NCBI RefSeq assembly: GCF_009829325.1
Contig: NZ_VUOS01000025.1
Span: forward strand, 113,014-177,013
DNA: 64,000 bases
Origin: Nocardia sp. CY41
GTDB lineage: Bacteria > Actinomycetota > Actinomycetes > Mycobacteriales > Mycobacteriaceae
Reading direction: 5' to 3'
Shown: piece after piece, positions 26,262 through 37,560 of the stretch
Layout: the number at the start of each line of letters is the position of its first letter
How positions within the stretch are numbered: the stretch's first letter is position 1
Made by a program: the position numbers and the translations under genes
The notes under the pieces: generated by a model
What the model was told of the DNA's origin: nothing
The model's database searches: none
The model's input: the letters and a program-made list of their open reading frames with translations, nothing else

Positions 26262-27698
26262 TTAGCGTGCCCTTCGCTGGAAGCGGAAACGCCTGTCCCG
26301 CATGGCTTTTTCGCGCAGCGCGGCTTGTTCATGACGGGCCCGTTCCTGCAGCGCGACCTTGGCCCCGCGCAGCACTCGGCGCTCGTGCTCGGCCTTCTCC
26401 TTCAGGGCCGCCTTGGCCTCGCGGAGCATCTCCTTCTCCTGCCGCGCCTTCTCCCGCAGCACGATCTTCGCCTCGTGCAGCGCCGAACGCAGTCCGCGCC
26501 GCTTGCCGGTCTCCGGGTCGACGCGCAACCAGTGCGTGGACTCCGTGCCGAGCGACGGCAGCGTGATACCGGCGAACTTGCGTTCCGAGGAGGTCTCCGG
26601 CGCGTTGTCGGCGGTCGCCTTGAGGAACCGGTCCGGTAACGCCAACTTGTGGATCGTGCGGAAGGCGAGCAGATACTGCTTGCCCAGCGAACCGGTGGTG
26701 TAGGGCAGGTCGTACTTGTCGCACAGCTCGCGCACCCGCACCGCGATCTCCGGGTAGCGGTTGCTCGGCAGATCGGGGAACAGGTGGTGCTCGATCTGGT
26801 AGCAGAGGTTGCCGCTCATGAACGCCATGGCGGGCCCGGCCTCGAAGTTCGCGCTGCCGAGCATCTGGCGCAGATACCACTCGCCGCTGGTCTCGTCCTC
26901 CAGCTGCTCGATGGTGAACTTCTCCGCGCCGTCGGGGAAGTGGCCGCAGAAGATCACCGCGTACGCCCACAGGTTGCGCACCAGGTTCGCCGTCGCGTTG
27001 GCCTTCAGCGTGTGCTTGAACGCCGGGCCCGTGAGCGCGGGATGGATGAGGTAGTCCTTGGCCACCTGGCGGCAGATCTTGCGGGCGAACGCCACGTTCG
27101 GCTCCGAGGCGACCTCCCAGCGCGGCGTGCCCGCCAGCTGCTTCTCGATGGCCCAGTCGTGCAGCGCGATGCCCCACTCGAAGGTCGCGGCGAGCAGCAG
27201 ATTCGCCAGCGGCTGCACCAGGTGGATCGGCCGCCACTGCTCGTCGCGGGTCATCCGGAGGATGCCGAACCCGAGGTCCTCGTCCTTGCCCAGGACGTTG
27301 GTGTAGGTGTGATGGGAGTAGTTGTGCGCCCGGCGCCACTGCGCGGAGGGGCCTGTCATGTCCCATTCCCACGAGCTGGAGTGGATCTCCGGATCGTTCA
27401 TCCAGTCCCATTGCCCGTGGCTGACGTTGTGCCCGAGCTCCATGTTCTCGATGATCTTGGCCACCGACAGCAACGCGGTGCCCGCCAGCCAGGCCCAGCG
27501 ATTGCGGCTGCCGAACAGCACCGCGCGGGCCGCTACCTCGAGACCGCGCTGCGCCGCGATCGCGCGCCGGATGTACTTCGCGTCCCGCTCGCCACGGGAC
27601 AGCTCCACCGAGCGCCGGACGGAATCGAGTTCCTGACCCAGTGTCTCGATATCGGCCGTCGTGAGGTGCGCGAACGCCTTGATGTCGGTGATAGCCAC
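26262..27698 (-). CDS. Membrane fatty acyl-CoA desaturase (DesA3-like), copy 2 with repeat tail
   Basis: A 478-aa desaturase paralogous to the downstream copy, with boxes GHNVSHGQ, HNYSHHTYTN and QIEHHLFPDLP. It differs by a C-terminal tail of about 72 residues built from an 18-residue repeat (consensus L-R-E-A-K-x-A-L-x-E-K-A-x-H-E). Eighteen residues are exactly five helical turns, so the tail should be a long charged amphipathic helix or coiled coil. It lies 45 bp downstream of the reductase gene in one operon, the pairing Rv3230c-Rv3229c. Confidence 0.92.
   Translation of the reverse strand: MAITDIKAFAHLTTADIETLGQELDSVRRSVELSRGERDAKYIRRAIAAQRGLEVAARAVLFGSRNRWAWLAGTALLSVAKIIENMELGHNVSHGQWDWMNDPEIHSSSWEWDMTGPSAQWRRAHNYSHHTYTNVLGKDEDLGFGILRMTRDEQWRPIHLVQPLANLLLAATFEWGIALHDWAIEKQLAGTPRWEVASEPNVAFARKICRQVAKDYLIHPALTGPAFKHTLKANATANLVRNLWAYAVIFCGHFPDGAEKFTIEQLEDETSGEWYLRQMLGSANFEAGPAMAFMSGNLCYQIEHHLFPDLPSNRYPEIAVRVRELCDKYDLPYTTGSLGKQYLLAFRTIHKLALPDRFLKATADNAPETSSERKFAGITLPSLGTESTHWLRVDPETGKRRGLRSALHEAKIVLREKARQEKEMLREAKAALKEKAEHERRVLRGAKVALQERARHEQAALREKAMRDRRFRFQRRAR
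26265..26480 (-). repeat. 54-bp coding repeats (18-residue helix repeat) in the desaturase tail
   Basis: Four consecutive 18-codon units make the end of the long desaturase: LHEAKIVLREKARQEKEM, LREAKAALKEKAEHERRV, LRGAKVALQERARHEQAA and a degenerate last unit. Leu1, Ala4, Lys5, Leu8, Glu10, Ala12 and Glu15 recur. Confidence 0.85.
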
Positions 27699-27743
27699 CG
27701 GGGTCCTTTCCCTACTCGATCCTCATCGAGGGTACCTGCCGGA

Positions 27744-28901
27744 CTACACGTCCAGGGTGCAGTCACCCGCCGCGGCCGAGATGCAGGTCTGCACCTTGTC
27801 GCCTTCGCGGCGCTCCTCACCGTTGCGCAGGTCGCGCGCGTGGCCGGAACTCAACGTGACCACACAGGTCTGGCAGATGCCCATCCGGCAGCCGAACGGC
27901 ATCTGCACGCCGGCGGACTCGCCGGCCTCGAGCAGGCTGGTCGCGCCGTCCGCCGCGACGGTGCGACCGGTCCTGCCGAAGGTGACCGTGCCGCCCTCGC
28001 CGATCGCGGAGCGCTCGATCTCGAAGCGCTCGACGTGCAGCCGGTCCGACAGGCCCGCCGCGCGCCAGTGGTTCTCGATCTCGTCGAGCATTCCGGCCGG
28101 GCCGCATGCCCACGTGTCGCGTTCGCGCCAATCCGGGAACTGGGTGTCGAGATCGGCGAGCGCGAACTTGCCCCGCTCGGCGGTCAGATGCAGGCGGGTG
28201 TGGAAGCTCGGGTTGCGCTCGGTCAGCGCCTGCAGTTCCGCACCGAACATCACGTCGTCGGCGGTGCGGGCGGAGTGCAGGTGCGCCACATCGGTGAACA
28301 GCTCGCGGCGGTCCATCGCACGCAGCATGGACATCACCGGAGTGATACCGCTGCCCGCGGTGAGGAACAGCACCTTCTCCGGCGGCGGGTACGGCAGGAC
28401 GAATCCGCCCTGCGGCGCGGCGAGCCGCACGATGGTGCCGACCGGCACACCGCCGACCAGATGACTGGACAGGAAGCCTTCCGGCATCGCCTTCACGGCG
28501 ATGGAGATCAGCCGCTTACCGCCGTGCCCGGGCACCGACCAGTCGGGCGGACAGGTCAGCGAATACGAGCGCCAATGCCAGCGCCCGTCCACCAGGAGGC
28601 CGATGCCGATGTACTGGCCGGGCTGGTATTTGAAGTCGAAACCCCACCCCGGCTGGATCACCAGCGTCGCCGAGTCGGCCGTCTCCTTGCGCACCTCGAC
28701 GATCCGCCCGCGCAGTTCGCGCGCCGACCACAGCGGGTTGGCCAGGTGCAGGTAATCGTCGGGCAGCAACGGTGTGGTCACCCGCGCGACGGCGCCGCGC
28801 AGCACGTTCAGCTTCCCGCCGCGCTCGGCCACGCTCGCGGCCGGCGCCTCCAGCCACGCGCGAACGCTTTGCACGGAGAAGCTCCCAAGTTTCGAACCCA
28901 T
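27744..28901 (-). CDS. Ferredoxin reductase-like electron donor for the desaturases
   Basis: A 385-aa flavin/iron-sulfur reductase: FAD domain (QYIGIGLLVDGRWHWRSYSL), NAD(P)H domain (VLFLTAGSGITPVMSMLRAM, DTWACGPAGMLDEIE) and a C-terminal plant-type [2Fe-2S] domain (CRMGICQTCVVTL and a last Cys in VQTCISAA). This matches Rv3230c, which passes electrons to the DesA3 desaturase. ATG 28901 is chosen over an upstream start at 28970 because the site shared with desA3 lies in that region. It leads the operon with the long desaturase. Confidence 0.93.
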   Translation of the reverse strand: MGSKLGSFSVQSVRAWLEAPAASVAERGGKLNVLRGAVARVTTPLLPDDYLHLANPLWSARELRGRIVEVRKETADSATLVIQPGWGFDFKYQPGQYIGIGLLVDGRWHWRSYSLTCPPDWSVPGHGGKRLISIAVKAMPEGFLSSHLVGGVPVGTIVRLAAPQGGFVLPYPPPEKVLFLTAGSGITPVMSMLRAMDRRELFTDVAHLHSARTADDVMFGAELQALTERNPSFHTRLHLTAERGKFALADLDTQFPDWRERDTWACGPAGMLDEIENHWRAAGLSDRLHVERFEIERSAIGEGGTVTFGRTGRTVAADGATSLLEAGESAGVQMPFGCRMGICQTCVVTLSSGHARDLRNGEERREGDKVQTCISAAAGDCTLDV

Positions 28902-28971
28902 CGCTGCCGTTGGTCTCCCTGTCGTCGGATACGCAGGCCGCCGTCTCGCCGATCGGATGCCTCGCAGCAAG

Positions 28972-28992
28972 GTTACGGCATCGTAGGTTACG
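28972..28992. promoter_or_regulatory. Desaturase regulatory site, copy B
   Basis: A 21-bp sequence starting GTTACGGCATCGTAGG, 18 of 21 positions identical to 26182-26202, 71 bp upstream of the reductase start. Within each copy TTACG and CGTAG form a loose dyad. Confidence 0.6.
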
Positions 28993-29024
28993 GCGGGGGG
29001 CGAGCCCGCGGCCGCCGCCGCGAT

Positions 29025-29597
29025 TCAGAGCAGTTCGAGCAGGAACGGCAGCTCCTGGGCGGCGTACCAGGCCAATTGATGGTCTTCGGCGTCCCCGAGG
29101 ACGAACTCCGCGTCGGTGTCGCCGAGATCGGCCGCGTCCACCACATCGACGGCCTTGGCCACCTGCGGTTCGGCGTCGGCCAGATCGACGTGCACCGAGG
29201 CGATCTGCTGGTAGCGGATCGGACCCGTCAGCCGGACCACCGCGTCGTCGAGATCGGGGCGCAGCTCGGCGCCGGTCACGTCGGCGGCGATCACTGCGCG
29301 GCGGTAGACCGGGCTGCCGCCCGCGACCGGTGCGGCCTCGTCGTCGGAGTCCTCCACCGATCCGATCGCATCGCGTTCGGCCGCGAGCAGCCGCAGCGAC
29401 GCGCGGGCGGCTTCGTTCATGGCGACCTCACCGAGCTCCTCGTCGTCGCCGGAGGCGTAGGCCTCGCGCAGCGTGGGTGTCACCGCGAACGCGGTCCCGC
29501 TGACGGGGGTCAGCTCCCGGCTGTCGACCAGTTCGCGCAGCATCGGCACCGTAGCCGGGATGTAGACCCGCAGCTTCTTCTCATCAGACGCAGGCAC
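29025..29597 (-). CDS. Conserved actinobacterial protein, DUF6912/Rv3231c-like
   Basis: A 190-aa soluble acidic protein beginning with KKLRVYIPATVPMLRELVDS, then PTLREAYASGDDEELGEVAM and a central AARASLRLLAAE helix, ending EDHQLAWYAAQELPFLLELL. The opening and position between the WS/DGAT gene and the desaturase reductase match Rv3231c. Function is unknown. Its start lies inside the end of the WS/DGAT gene (14-nt overlap), implying cotranscription and perhaps a lipid-linked role. Confidence 0.82.
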   Translation of the reverse strand: MPASDEKKLRVYIPATVPMLRELVDSRELTPVSGTAFAVTPTLREAYASGDDEELGEVAMNEAARASLRLLAAERDAIGSVEDSDDEAAPVAGGSPVYRRAVIAADVTGAELRPDLDDAVVRLTGPIRYQQIASVHVDLADAEPQVAKAVDVVDAADLGDTDAEFVLGDAEDHQLAWYAAQELPFLLELL

Positions 29598-31005
29598 CGA
29601 GCATCTCCTCCATGGAATCGCGCACCGCCGTGGCGAGCACGCCGATGTCGGCCATCGCGTCGCGGTCGGCGTTGAGACCGTAGAAGACGCGTCCGTCGTA
29701 GGACGTGATCCCGATACTCGACGCCTGATTGCGCAGCAGTGGCGACACCGGGTACATCTCCAGCATCCGCGCGCCGCCGATGTACATCGGCGCTTGCGGA
29801 CCCGGCGCGTTGGTGATCACCAGATTGAACGTGTGTTCTGCGAACGTACTCGCCGCGCGCACACTCATCGCATGCAGGCTGGCCGGAGCGAAACCGGCCA
29901 GGTGCACCAGGGTGCGCGCGCGGACGCCGCGGCGCTGACGCCCGGTGAGTTCGGTGGCGTGCGCGATGTGCGACAGCCGCATCACCGGACTCGGTTCGCC
30001 CACCGGCAGATCGATGAGGAACGAGGACACCTCGCTCGCCGAGCGCGCTCGGTCGCCGTCGGTCCCCTCGACGTACACCGACATCGGCACCACCGCCCGC
30101 AGCGTGCTGGACTCGGTGAGCGCTTCCCCGCGCGAGAGCAGCCAGTTGCGCAGGGCGCCGGTGACCACCGCGAGGATGGCGTCGTTGATCGAGCAGCCGA
30201 ACCGTCCGCGGATGGTGCGGTAGTCCGCCAGATCGGTGCGCACCACGTCGAAGCGGCGGTTGCGCGACGTGGGGGTGTTCAGGGGGCTGGCGGGCGCGCC
30301 GGTCGCGGCGGTGCGCACCGCGGCGACCACCGATTCGACTGCTCTACCCGCCGTCCCGAGCACCGCGAACGCGCCCGCGCTCGCCTCCCTGGCCACTTCG
30401 AGGGTCCTGCGCGGTTGCGCGGCGAGCTGGGCCAGCGCGCCGACCAGCAGCTCCATCTCGCCGGGTTCGCGCGGCGCGATCCAGTCGTCGCAGGCCAGGT
30501 CGCGGGGCGCGGGGCCCGCGTCGAGGATCACATGGCCGATCTCCAGCGCGGTGTCGCCGTCCACCAGGGCGGAATGGGTCTTGGTGAAGATGGCGCAGCG
30601 ACCGTCCGACAGCCGTTCGATCAGGTACATCTCCCACAGCGGCCGGGCCGGGTCCAAGGGGTGCGAGGTGAGGCGCGCGACCAGTTCGTGCAGTTGCTCG
30701 TCGGTGCCAGGGCCGGGGAGCGCCGAGCGCCGGATGTGGTAGGTGATGTCGAACCGGCTGTCCTCGACCCAGACCGGTCGTCCGAGCGACAGCGGGATCT
30801 CCCGCACTTTGCGCCGGTATCTCGGCACCAGCGGAAGCCTGCTCTCGACCAGGTCGACCAGCCGGTCGTAGTCGAGGATCGCCCGGCCCGAGCTGTCGCC
30901 CGGGTCGGTGTTCCGCACGATCGCGAGAGAGCCGATATGGATCGGGTTGCTACTGGACTCGAGCCGGTAGAAGGCCGTGTCCTGCGGCGTCAGTCTCGTG
31001 ATCAC
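29584..31005 (-). CDS. WS/DGAT-family acyltransferase (wax ester / triacylglycerol synthase type)
   Basis: A 473-aa member of the wax ester synthase/DGAT family that makes storage lipids from acyl-CoA, similar in place to tgs3 (Rv3234c/Rv3233c). Typical blocks: MITRLTPQDTAFYRLESSSN, PLWEMYLIERL, INDAILAVVTGALRNWL, and late NLVITNAPGPQAPMYIGGAR. The catalytic HHxxxDG motif reads HSALVDG, so the second histidine is Ser. Activity may be lost or altered. GTG 31005 has AAGGAG about 11 nt upstream. It is transcribed away from secA. Confidence 0.88.
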   Translation of the reverse strand: MITRLTPQDTAFYRLESSSNPIHIGSLAIVRNTDPGDSSGRAILDYDRLVDLVESRLPLVPRYRRKVREIPLSLGRPVWVEDSRFDITYHIRRSALPGPGTDEQLHELVARLTSHPLDPARPLWEMYLIERLSDGRCAIFTKTHSALVDGDTALEIGHVILDAGPAPRDLACDDWIAPREPGEMELLVGALAQLAAQPRRTLEVAREASAGAFAVLGTAGRAVESVVAAVRTAATGAPASPLNTPTSRNRRFDVVRTDLADYRTIRGRFGCSINDAILAVVTGALRNWLLSRGEALTESSTLRAVVPMSVYVEGTDGDRARSASEVSSFLIDLPVGEPSPVMRLSHIAHATELTGRQRRGVRARTLVHLAGFAPASLHAMSVRAASTFAEHTFNLVITNAPGPQAPMYIGGARMLEMYPVSPLLRNQASSIGITSYDGRVFYGLNADRDAMADIGVLATAVRDSMEEMLGACV

Positions 31006-31337
31006 GCTGACCGGTACTCCTTTGCCCGATGCCCGTCCCCGCTTCATTGTGCTGCCGCGGCAACCGTCGCCTCGGCCGTTGTGGCATTTCCGATGAATTC
31101 CGTACACGTTTTTTCACGCCGGGGTTCCGTGACACGCTGGTCGATCCGAGTTCGGCGCATAGATTCGATCACAGGGCGGTGCAGTTCGCGGCCCTGCCAC
31201 GCAGCGCCGCAGGCGCTGCACATCGCGCAGAGCATTACCATGAAGCTTGCAGCGGATTCCGCGCAGCCGCGTGGGCCGCACCGGCCCGGGGGCCGACGAC
31301 ACGTTTTGACACACCGACCAGAGGACTGACGAGACCC
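31006..31337. other. Divergent intergenic region between WS/DGAT and secA
   Basis: About 330 bp holding the two outward promoters. Open frames extend through it from both genes, but their composition and lack of ribosome-binding sites argue against longer proteins. No clear operator was seen. Confidence 0.4.
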
Positions 31338-34196
<2,859 letters not shown>

Positions 34197-34205
34197 TCGA
34201 AAACC

Positions 34206-34236
34206 GAAGGCGCTCAGGGTTTCCCTGGGCGCCTTC
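34206..34236 (+). terminator. Terminator hairpin after secA
   Basis: GAAGGCGCTCAGGG pairs with CCTGGGCGCCTTC (one wobble) around a short T-rich loop, 10 bp after the secA stop. Confidence 0.75.
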
Positions 34237-34354
34237 GTCGTCAAGACGAATTCGATCGAAGCGATGCGCCAGTCCTGCGCAGGCATGCTCCCGACGAGGC
34301 TCGACACGCAGCGGTTCGCCGCCGCAGCCGAGCGGATCGGCGTATCTTCCTGAC

Positions 34355-34732
34355 GTGGACCGAGCAGCCGTCGAAACATGGGTCGCCGGATACGAGCGCG
34401 CCTGGCGGTCGGCGGGCACGGAACGACTCGCCGACCTGTTCGCCGCGGACGCGGGATACCTGGTCTCGCCGTGGGCGCAGCCGCTGACCGGTCTGCACGC
34501 GCTCGCCGAATTCTGGGAAAGCGGCCGCGACGGGCCCGGCGAGCCCTTCACCATGCGGTCGAGCGTCGTCGCGGTGGACGGGGACACGGCGGTGGTCCGG
34601 GTGGAGGTGGACTACGCGCGGGATACTCCGGCACGGTGGCGGGACCTGTGGATCCTGCGTTTCGACGAGGGTGGCCGCTGTGTGTGGTTCGAAGAGTGGC
34701 CGTTCGCGCCCGGACAGCCGGACGGGCACTGA
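34355..34732 (+). CDS. SnoaL/NTF2-like protein
   Basis: A 125-aa protein with the NTF2/SnoaL-like opening (VETWVAGYERAWRSAGTERL, ADLFAADAGYLVSPWAQPLT, GLHALAEFWESGRDGPGEPF) and beta strands ending LWILRFDEGGRCVWFEEWPF. This fold is common to small isomerases, hydrolases and ligand-binding proteins; no catalytic role can be assigned. It starts at GTG 34355, is monocistronic and converges with rsgA. Confidence 0.8.
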   Translation: MDRAAVETWVAGYERAWRSAGTERLADLFAADAGYLVSPWAQPLTGLHALAEFWESGRDGPGEPFTMRSSVVAVDGDTAVVRVEVDYARDTPARWRDLWILRFDEGGRCVWFEEWPFAPGQPDGH

Positions 34733-34737
34733 CCGTC

Positions 34738-35739
34738 CTACCAGGGGTCGTTGGAGGTCAGGGCGACGAGCAGGAGGCGGATGGCGGCCACCCGGCGTTC
34801 CTTGCCGGACAACTCGTCCAGCGCGCATTCGGGGTCGGCGGGCGGGCCGAGATGCGTGCAGCCCCGCGGGCAGTCCTCGATGGCATCGGCGAGATCGGTG
34901 AAAGCGGCGATGACGTCGTCCGGGGTGATGTGTGCCAAGCCGAACGACCGCACGCCCGGTGTATCGATGACCCAGCCGCCGCCGGGCAGCGGGAGCGCGA
35001 CCGACTGGGTGGAGGTGTGCTTGCCCTTGCCCACCCCGGACACCTCGCCGACGGCCCGCTCCGCCTCCGGCACAAGACGATTCACCAGCGTGGATTTGCC
35101 CACACCGGAGTGACCGATCAGCGCGGTGAGATGGTCGGTGAGCAGATCGAGGACCGGCTCGAGCGGATCATCGATGCCGCCGTAGACGATGGTGAGATCG
35201 AGATCGTCGAATGACTCGGCGAATTGGGAATCGGCGGCCAGATCGTGTTTGGTCAAGCACAGCACGGGTTGCAGCCCACCGGCATACGCGGCGACCATCG
35301 CGCGTTCCACGAAGCCGGTGCGCGGCGGTGGGTCGGCGAGCGCGACCACGATGAACAGCCGCTCCGCGTTGCCGACCACTATTCGCTCGTACGGATCGGT
35401 GTCGTCGGCGGTGCGGCGCAACACCGTCCGGCGGTCGGCGACCCGGACGATGCGGGCGAGAGTATCCGGCCGCCCGGACAGGTCGCCGACCACGTCCACC
35501 TGGTCGCCGACCACGATCGGGGTGCGGCCCAGCTCCCGGGCCCGCATCGCGACGATGCGGCGCTCCGGATCGTCGTCGAGCACGCATCCCCAGCGGCCCC
35601 GGTCGACGGAGACCACCATGGCCGGTTCGGCGTCGCTGTGCTGCGGCCGGGTCTTGGTGCGGGGGCGGGAGCTACGTCCCGGACGAACCCGCACGTCGGA
35701 TTCGTCGTAGCTGGCCGCGGTTCGTCGTCCCCGGCTCAG
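34738..35739 (-). CDS. rsgA: Ribosome small-subunit GTPase RsgA, likely CTG start
   Basis: A circularly permuted GTPase that checks late 30S assembly. Motif order is permuted: LCLTKHDL (G4), then GHSGVGKSTLVN (G1), then DTPGVRSFG (G3), ending with a zinc-type CPRGCTHLGPPADPEC. An N-terminal OB domain contains AMVVSVDRGRWGC. The conserved opening YDESDVRVRPGRSSRPRTKT demands a start near 35739, where the only candidate is CTG with AAGGAG exactly 7 nt upstream, overlapping the aroA stop (CTGA). The next in-frame ATG lies 170 bp inside aroA. This gives 333 aa. Confidence 0.9.
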   Translation of the reverse strand: MSRGRRTAASYDESDVRVRPGRSSRPRTKTRPQHSDAEPAMVVSVDRGRWGCVLDDDPERRIVAMRARELGRTPIVVGDQVDVVGDLSGRPDTLARIVRVADRRTVLRRTADDTDPYERIVVGNAERLFIVVALADPPPRTGFVERAMVAAYAGGLQPVLCLTKHDLAADSQFAESFDDLDLTIVYGGIDDPLEPVLDLLTDHLTALIGHSGVGKSTLVNRLVPEAERAVGEVSGVGKGKHTSTQSVALPLPGGGWVIDTPGVRSFGLAHITPDDVIAAFTDLADAIEDCPRGCTHLGPPADPECALDELSGKERRVAAIRLLLVALTSNDPW

Positions 35740-37028
35740 TGCGCCGCTCCTTCGTCGGACGGCGTGGGCTCGAGCATGCGCTCCCAGAGGGCGACGAAGT
35801 TCGGCAGGGTCTTCGCCGTGGTACCGATGTCCTCGATCTCGACGCCGGGCACCCGCAGGCCGAGAATGGCTCCCGCCGTGGCCATCCGGTGGTCGGCGTA
35901 GGAATGCCACTTGCCGCCGTGCAGGTCGGCGGGCACGATCTCCAGTCCGTCCTCGGTCTCGGTCACCTTGCCGCCGAGACGGTTGATCTCGGTGGAAAGC
36001 GCCGCCAGCCGGTCGGTCTCGTGACCGCGCAGATGGGAGATGCCGCGCAGCACGGACGGGGAGTCGGCCAGCGCGGCCAGCGCGGCGACGGTGGGCGTCA
36101 GCTCGCCGACGTCGTGCAGGTCGATGTCGATGCCCGCGAGCCGGTCGGGCCCGTGCACGGTGAGCACGCCGTCGAAGATGCGCGCTTCCGCGCCCATGCG
36201 CACGAGGATCTCGCGGATCACGTCACCCGGCTGGGTGGTCAAGCGCGGCCAGTGCGGAATGCTGACCGTGCCGCCGGTGACCGCGGCCGCGGCCAGGAAC
36301 GGGGTGGCGTTGGACAGGTCCGGCTCCACCTCCCAGTCCACCGCGCGGATCGGCCCGTGCTCCACGGTCCAGGTCTGCGCCTTGAAGCTGTCGGCGGGTG
36401 CGTGCACCCGTACGTCGGCGCGGCGCAACATCTCCACCGTCATCTCGATGTGCGGCATCGAGGGCAGCGCCTTGCCGTCGTGGTGCACCACCAGCCCTTC
36501 GTCGAAACGCGCGGCCGACAGCAGCAGACCCGAGACGAACTGCGACGACCCGGACGCGTCGATCGTCACGGTGCCGCCGCGCAGCGCGCCCTTGCCGCGC
36601 ACCGTGAACGGCAGCGTGTCGCCGTCGATGTCGGCGCCGAGCGCGCGCAGCGCCTCCAGGATGGTGCGCAGCGGGCGGATCCTGGCCTGTTCGTCACCGT
36701 CGAACGCGACCTCGCCCGCCGCCAGCGCGGCGACCGGCGGCAGGAAGCGCATCACCGTGCCTGCGAGCCCGCAGTCGACCGTGCCGCCGCCCAGCGGCGC
36801 CGGGGTGACAGTCAACGTGTCGCCCGCACCCTCGATGCCCGTGCCGAGCGTGCGCAGCGCGTCGATCATCAAATTCGTGTCCCGGCTGCGCAGCGCACCC
36901 GTGATCGTGGAAGGGCCGTCGGCCAGGGCGGCCAGGATGAGCGCCCGGTTGGTGATCGATTTCGATCCGGGCAGGGTCACGATCGCGTGTACAGGGACCT
37001 CGACATGGGGCGCTGGCCAGAAGTTCAC
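35736..37028 (-). CDS. aroA: EPSP synthase (3-phosphoshikimate 1-carboxyvinyltransferase)
   Basis: The sixth step of the shikimate pathway, joining shikimate-3-phosphate and PEP. The 430-aa protein shows LPGSKSITNRALILAALADG, DCGLAGTVMRFLPPVAAL, SSQFVSGLLLSAARF and RGHETDRLAAL. GTG 37028 begins the normal MNFWPAPHV-like N-terminus; the long in-frame extension upstream is repeat DNA and not coding. It overlaps rsgA by 4 nt. A dispersed palindromic repeat starts 29 bp upstream, so the promoter must lie in or beyond it. Confidence 0.95.
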   Translation of the reverse strand: MNFWPAPHVEVPVHAIVTLPGSKSITNRALILAALADGPSTITGALRSRDTNLMIDALRTLGTGIEGAGDTLTVTPAPLGGGTVDCGLAGTVMRFLPPVAALAAGEVAFDGDEQARIRPLRTILEALRALGADIDGDTLPFTVRGKGALRGGTVTIDASGSSQFVSGLLLSAARFDEGLVVHHDGKALPSMPHIEMTVEMLRRADVRVHAPADSFKAQTWTVEHGPIRAVDWEVEPDLSNATPFLAAAAVTGGTVSIPHWPRLTTQPGDVIREILVRMGAEARIFDGVLTVHGPDRLAGIDIDLHDVGELTPTVAALAALADSPSVLRGISHLRGHETDRLAALSTEINRLGGKVTETEDGLEIVPADLHGGKWHSYADHRMATAGAILGLRVPGVEIEDIGTTAKTLPNFVALWERMLEPTPSDEGAAH

Positions 37029-37056
37029 TCGTCCATCATCACACGGTGTTGGTTTG

Positions 37057-37212
37057 CCAGCGCCTGCGGCGCTGGGTGTTCGCGGCCCCTTGGTGGCTCG
37101 CGTTTGCGCGATCGCCGCTTGCTCCTTCGTCGCGTACGCGGCGGCCGCGCAAACGCGAGCCGGGCCGCGAACGGGTGATGCTCGGTCTCGCTTCGCTCGG
37201 AAGCCGTGGTTG
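37057..37212 (-). repeat. Dispersed palindromic element, copy C
   Basis: Read on the minus strand, this has the same parts as the 61.3-kb copy: a 20-nt box GAGCGAAGCGAGACCGAGCA (37179-37198), a 6-nt spacer, a large palindrome (37078-37172) whose outer ends are GTTCGCGGCCC and GGGCCGCGAAC, then a hairpin CCAGCGCC-GCA-GGCGCTGG (37057-37075). One palindrome arm carries a 6-nt insertion. The element is non-coding, between the aroA start and the aldehyde dehydrogenase gene. Confidence 0.75.
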
Positions 37213-37560
37213 CGGTGCGGTGGGCGCGTCGGGGACGCATGCTGCGGCTCGCGGCACGCCGTTTCGGGAGGCTCCGCTGCTGTGGCCGTCGTTGCTTGCG
37301 TCGCGGACGTGGCGGCCACTCGGACGCGAGCCGGGCCGCGAACGGGTGATGCTTGGTCTCGCTTCGCTCGGAAGCCGTGGTTGCGGTGCGGTGGGCGCGT
37401 CGGGGACGCATGCTGCGGCTCGCGGCACGCCGTTTCGGGAGGCTCCTCTGCTGTGGCCGTCGCTTGCTTGCGTCGCGGACGCTGCGGGCAATCGGTTGCG
37501 AGCGAGGCCGCGAACCGCGCATGCTCGGTCTCGCTCGCTCGGGCCGGGGTTCGGCCGAAG
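37155..37560. repeat. 171-bp tandem duplication derived from the palindromic element
   Basis: Two nearly identical 171-bp units (37155-37325 and 37326-37496), each starting GCGAGCCGGGCCGCGAAC and including the element's box in reverse, followed by a third, diverged partial copy from 37498. The unit length is a multiple of three, so long spurious open frames run through on both strands. Between 37561 and 37792 no further structure or gene was seen. Confidence 0.8.

Noticed and set aside
37155..37560. Possible CRISPR array
   Set aside because: Units are 171 bp, directly adjacent, without short repeat plus unique spacer structure, and no cas genes are present.
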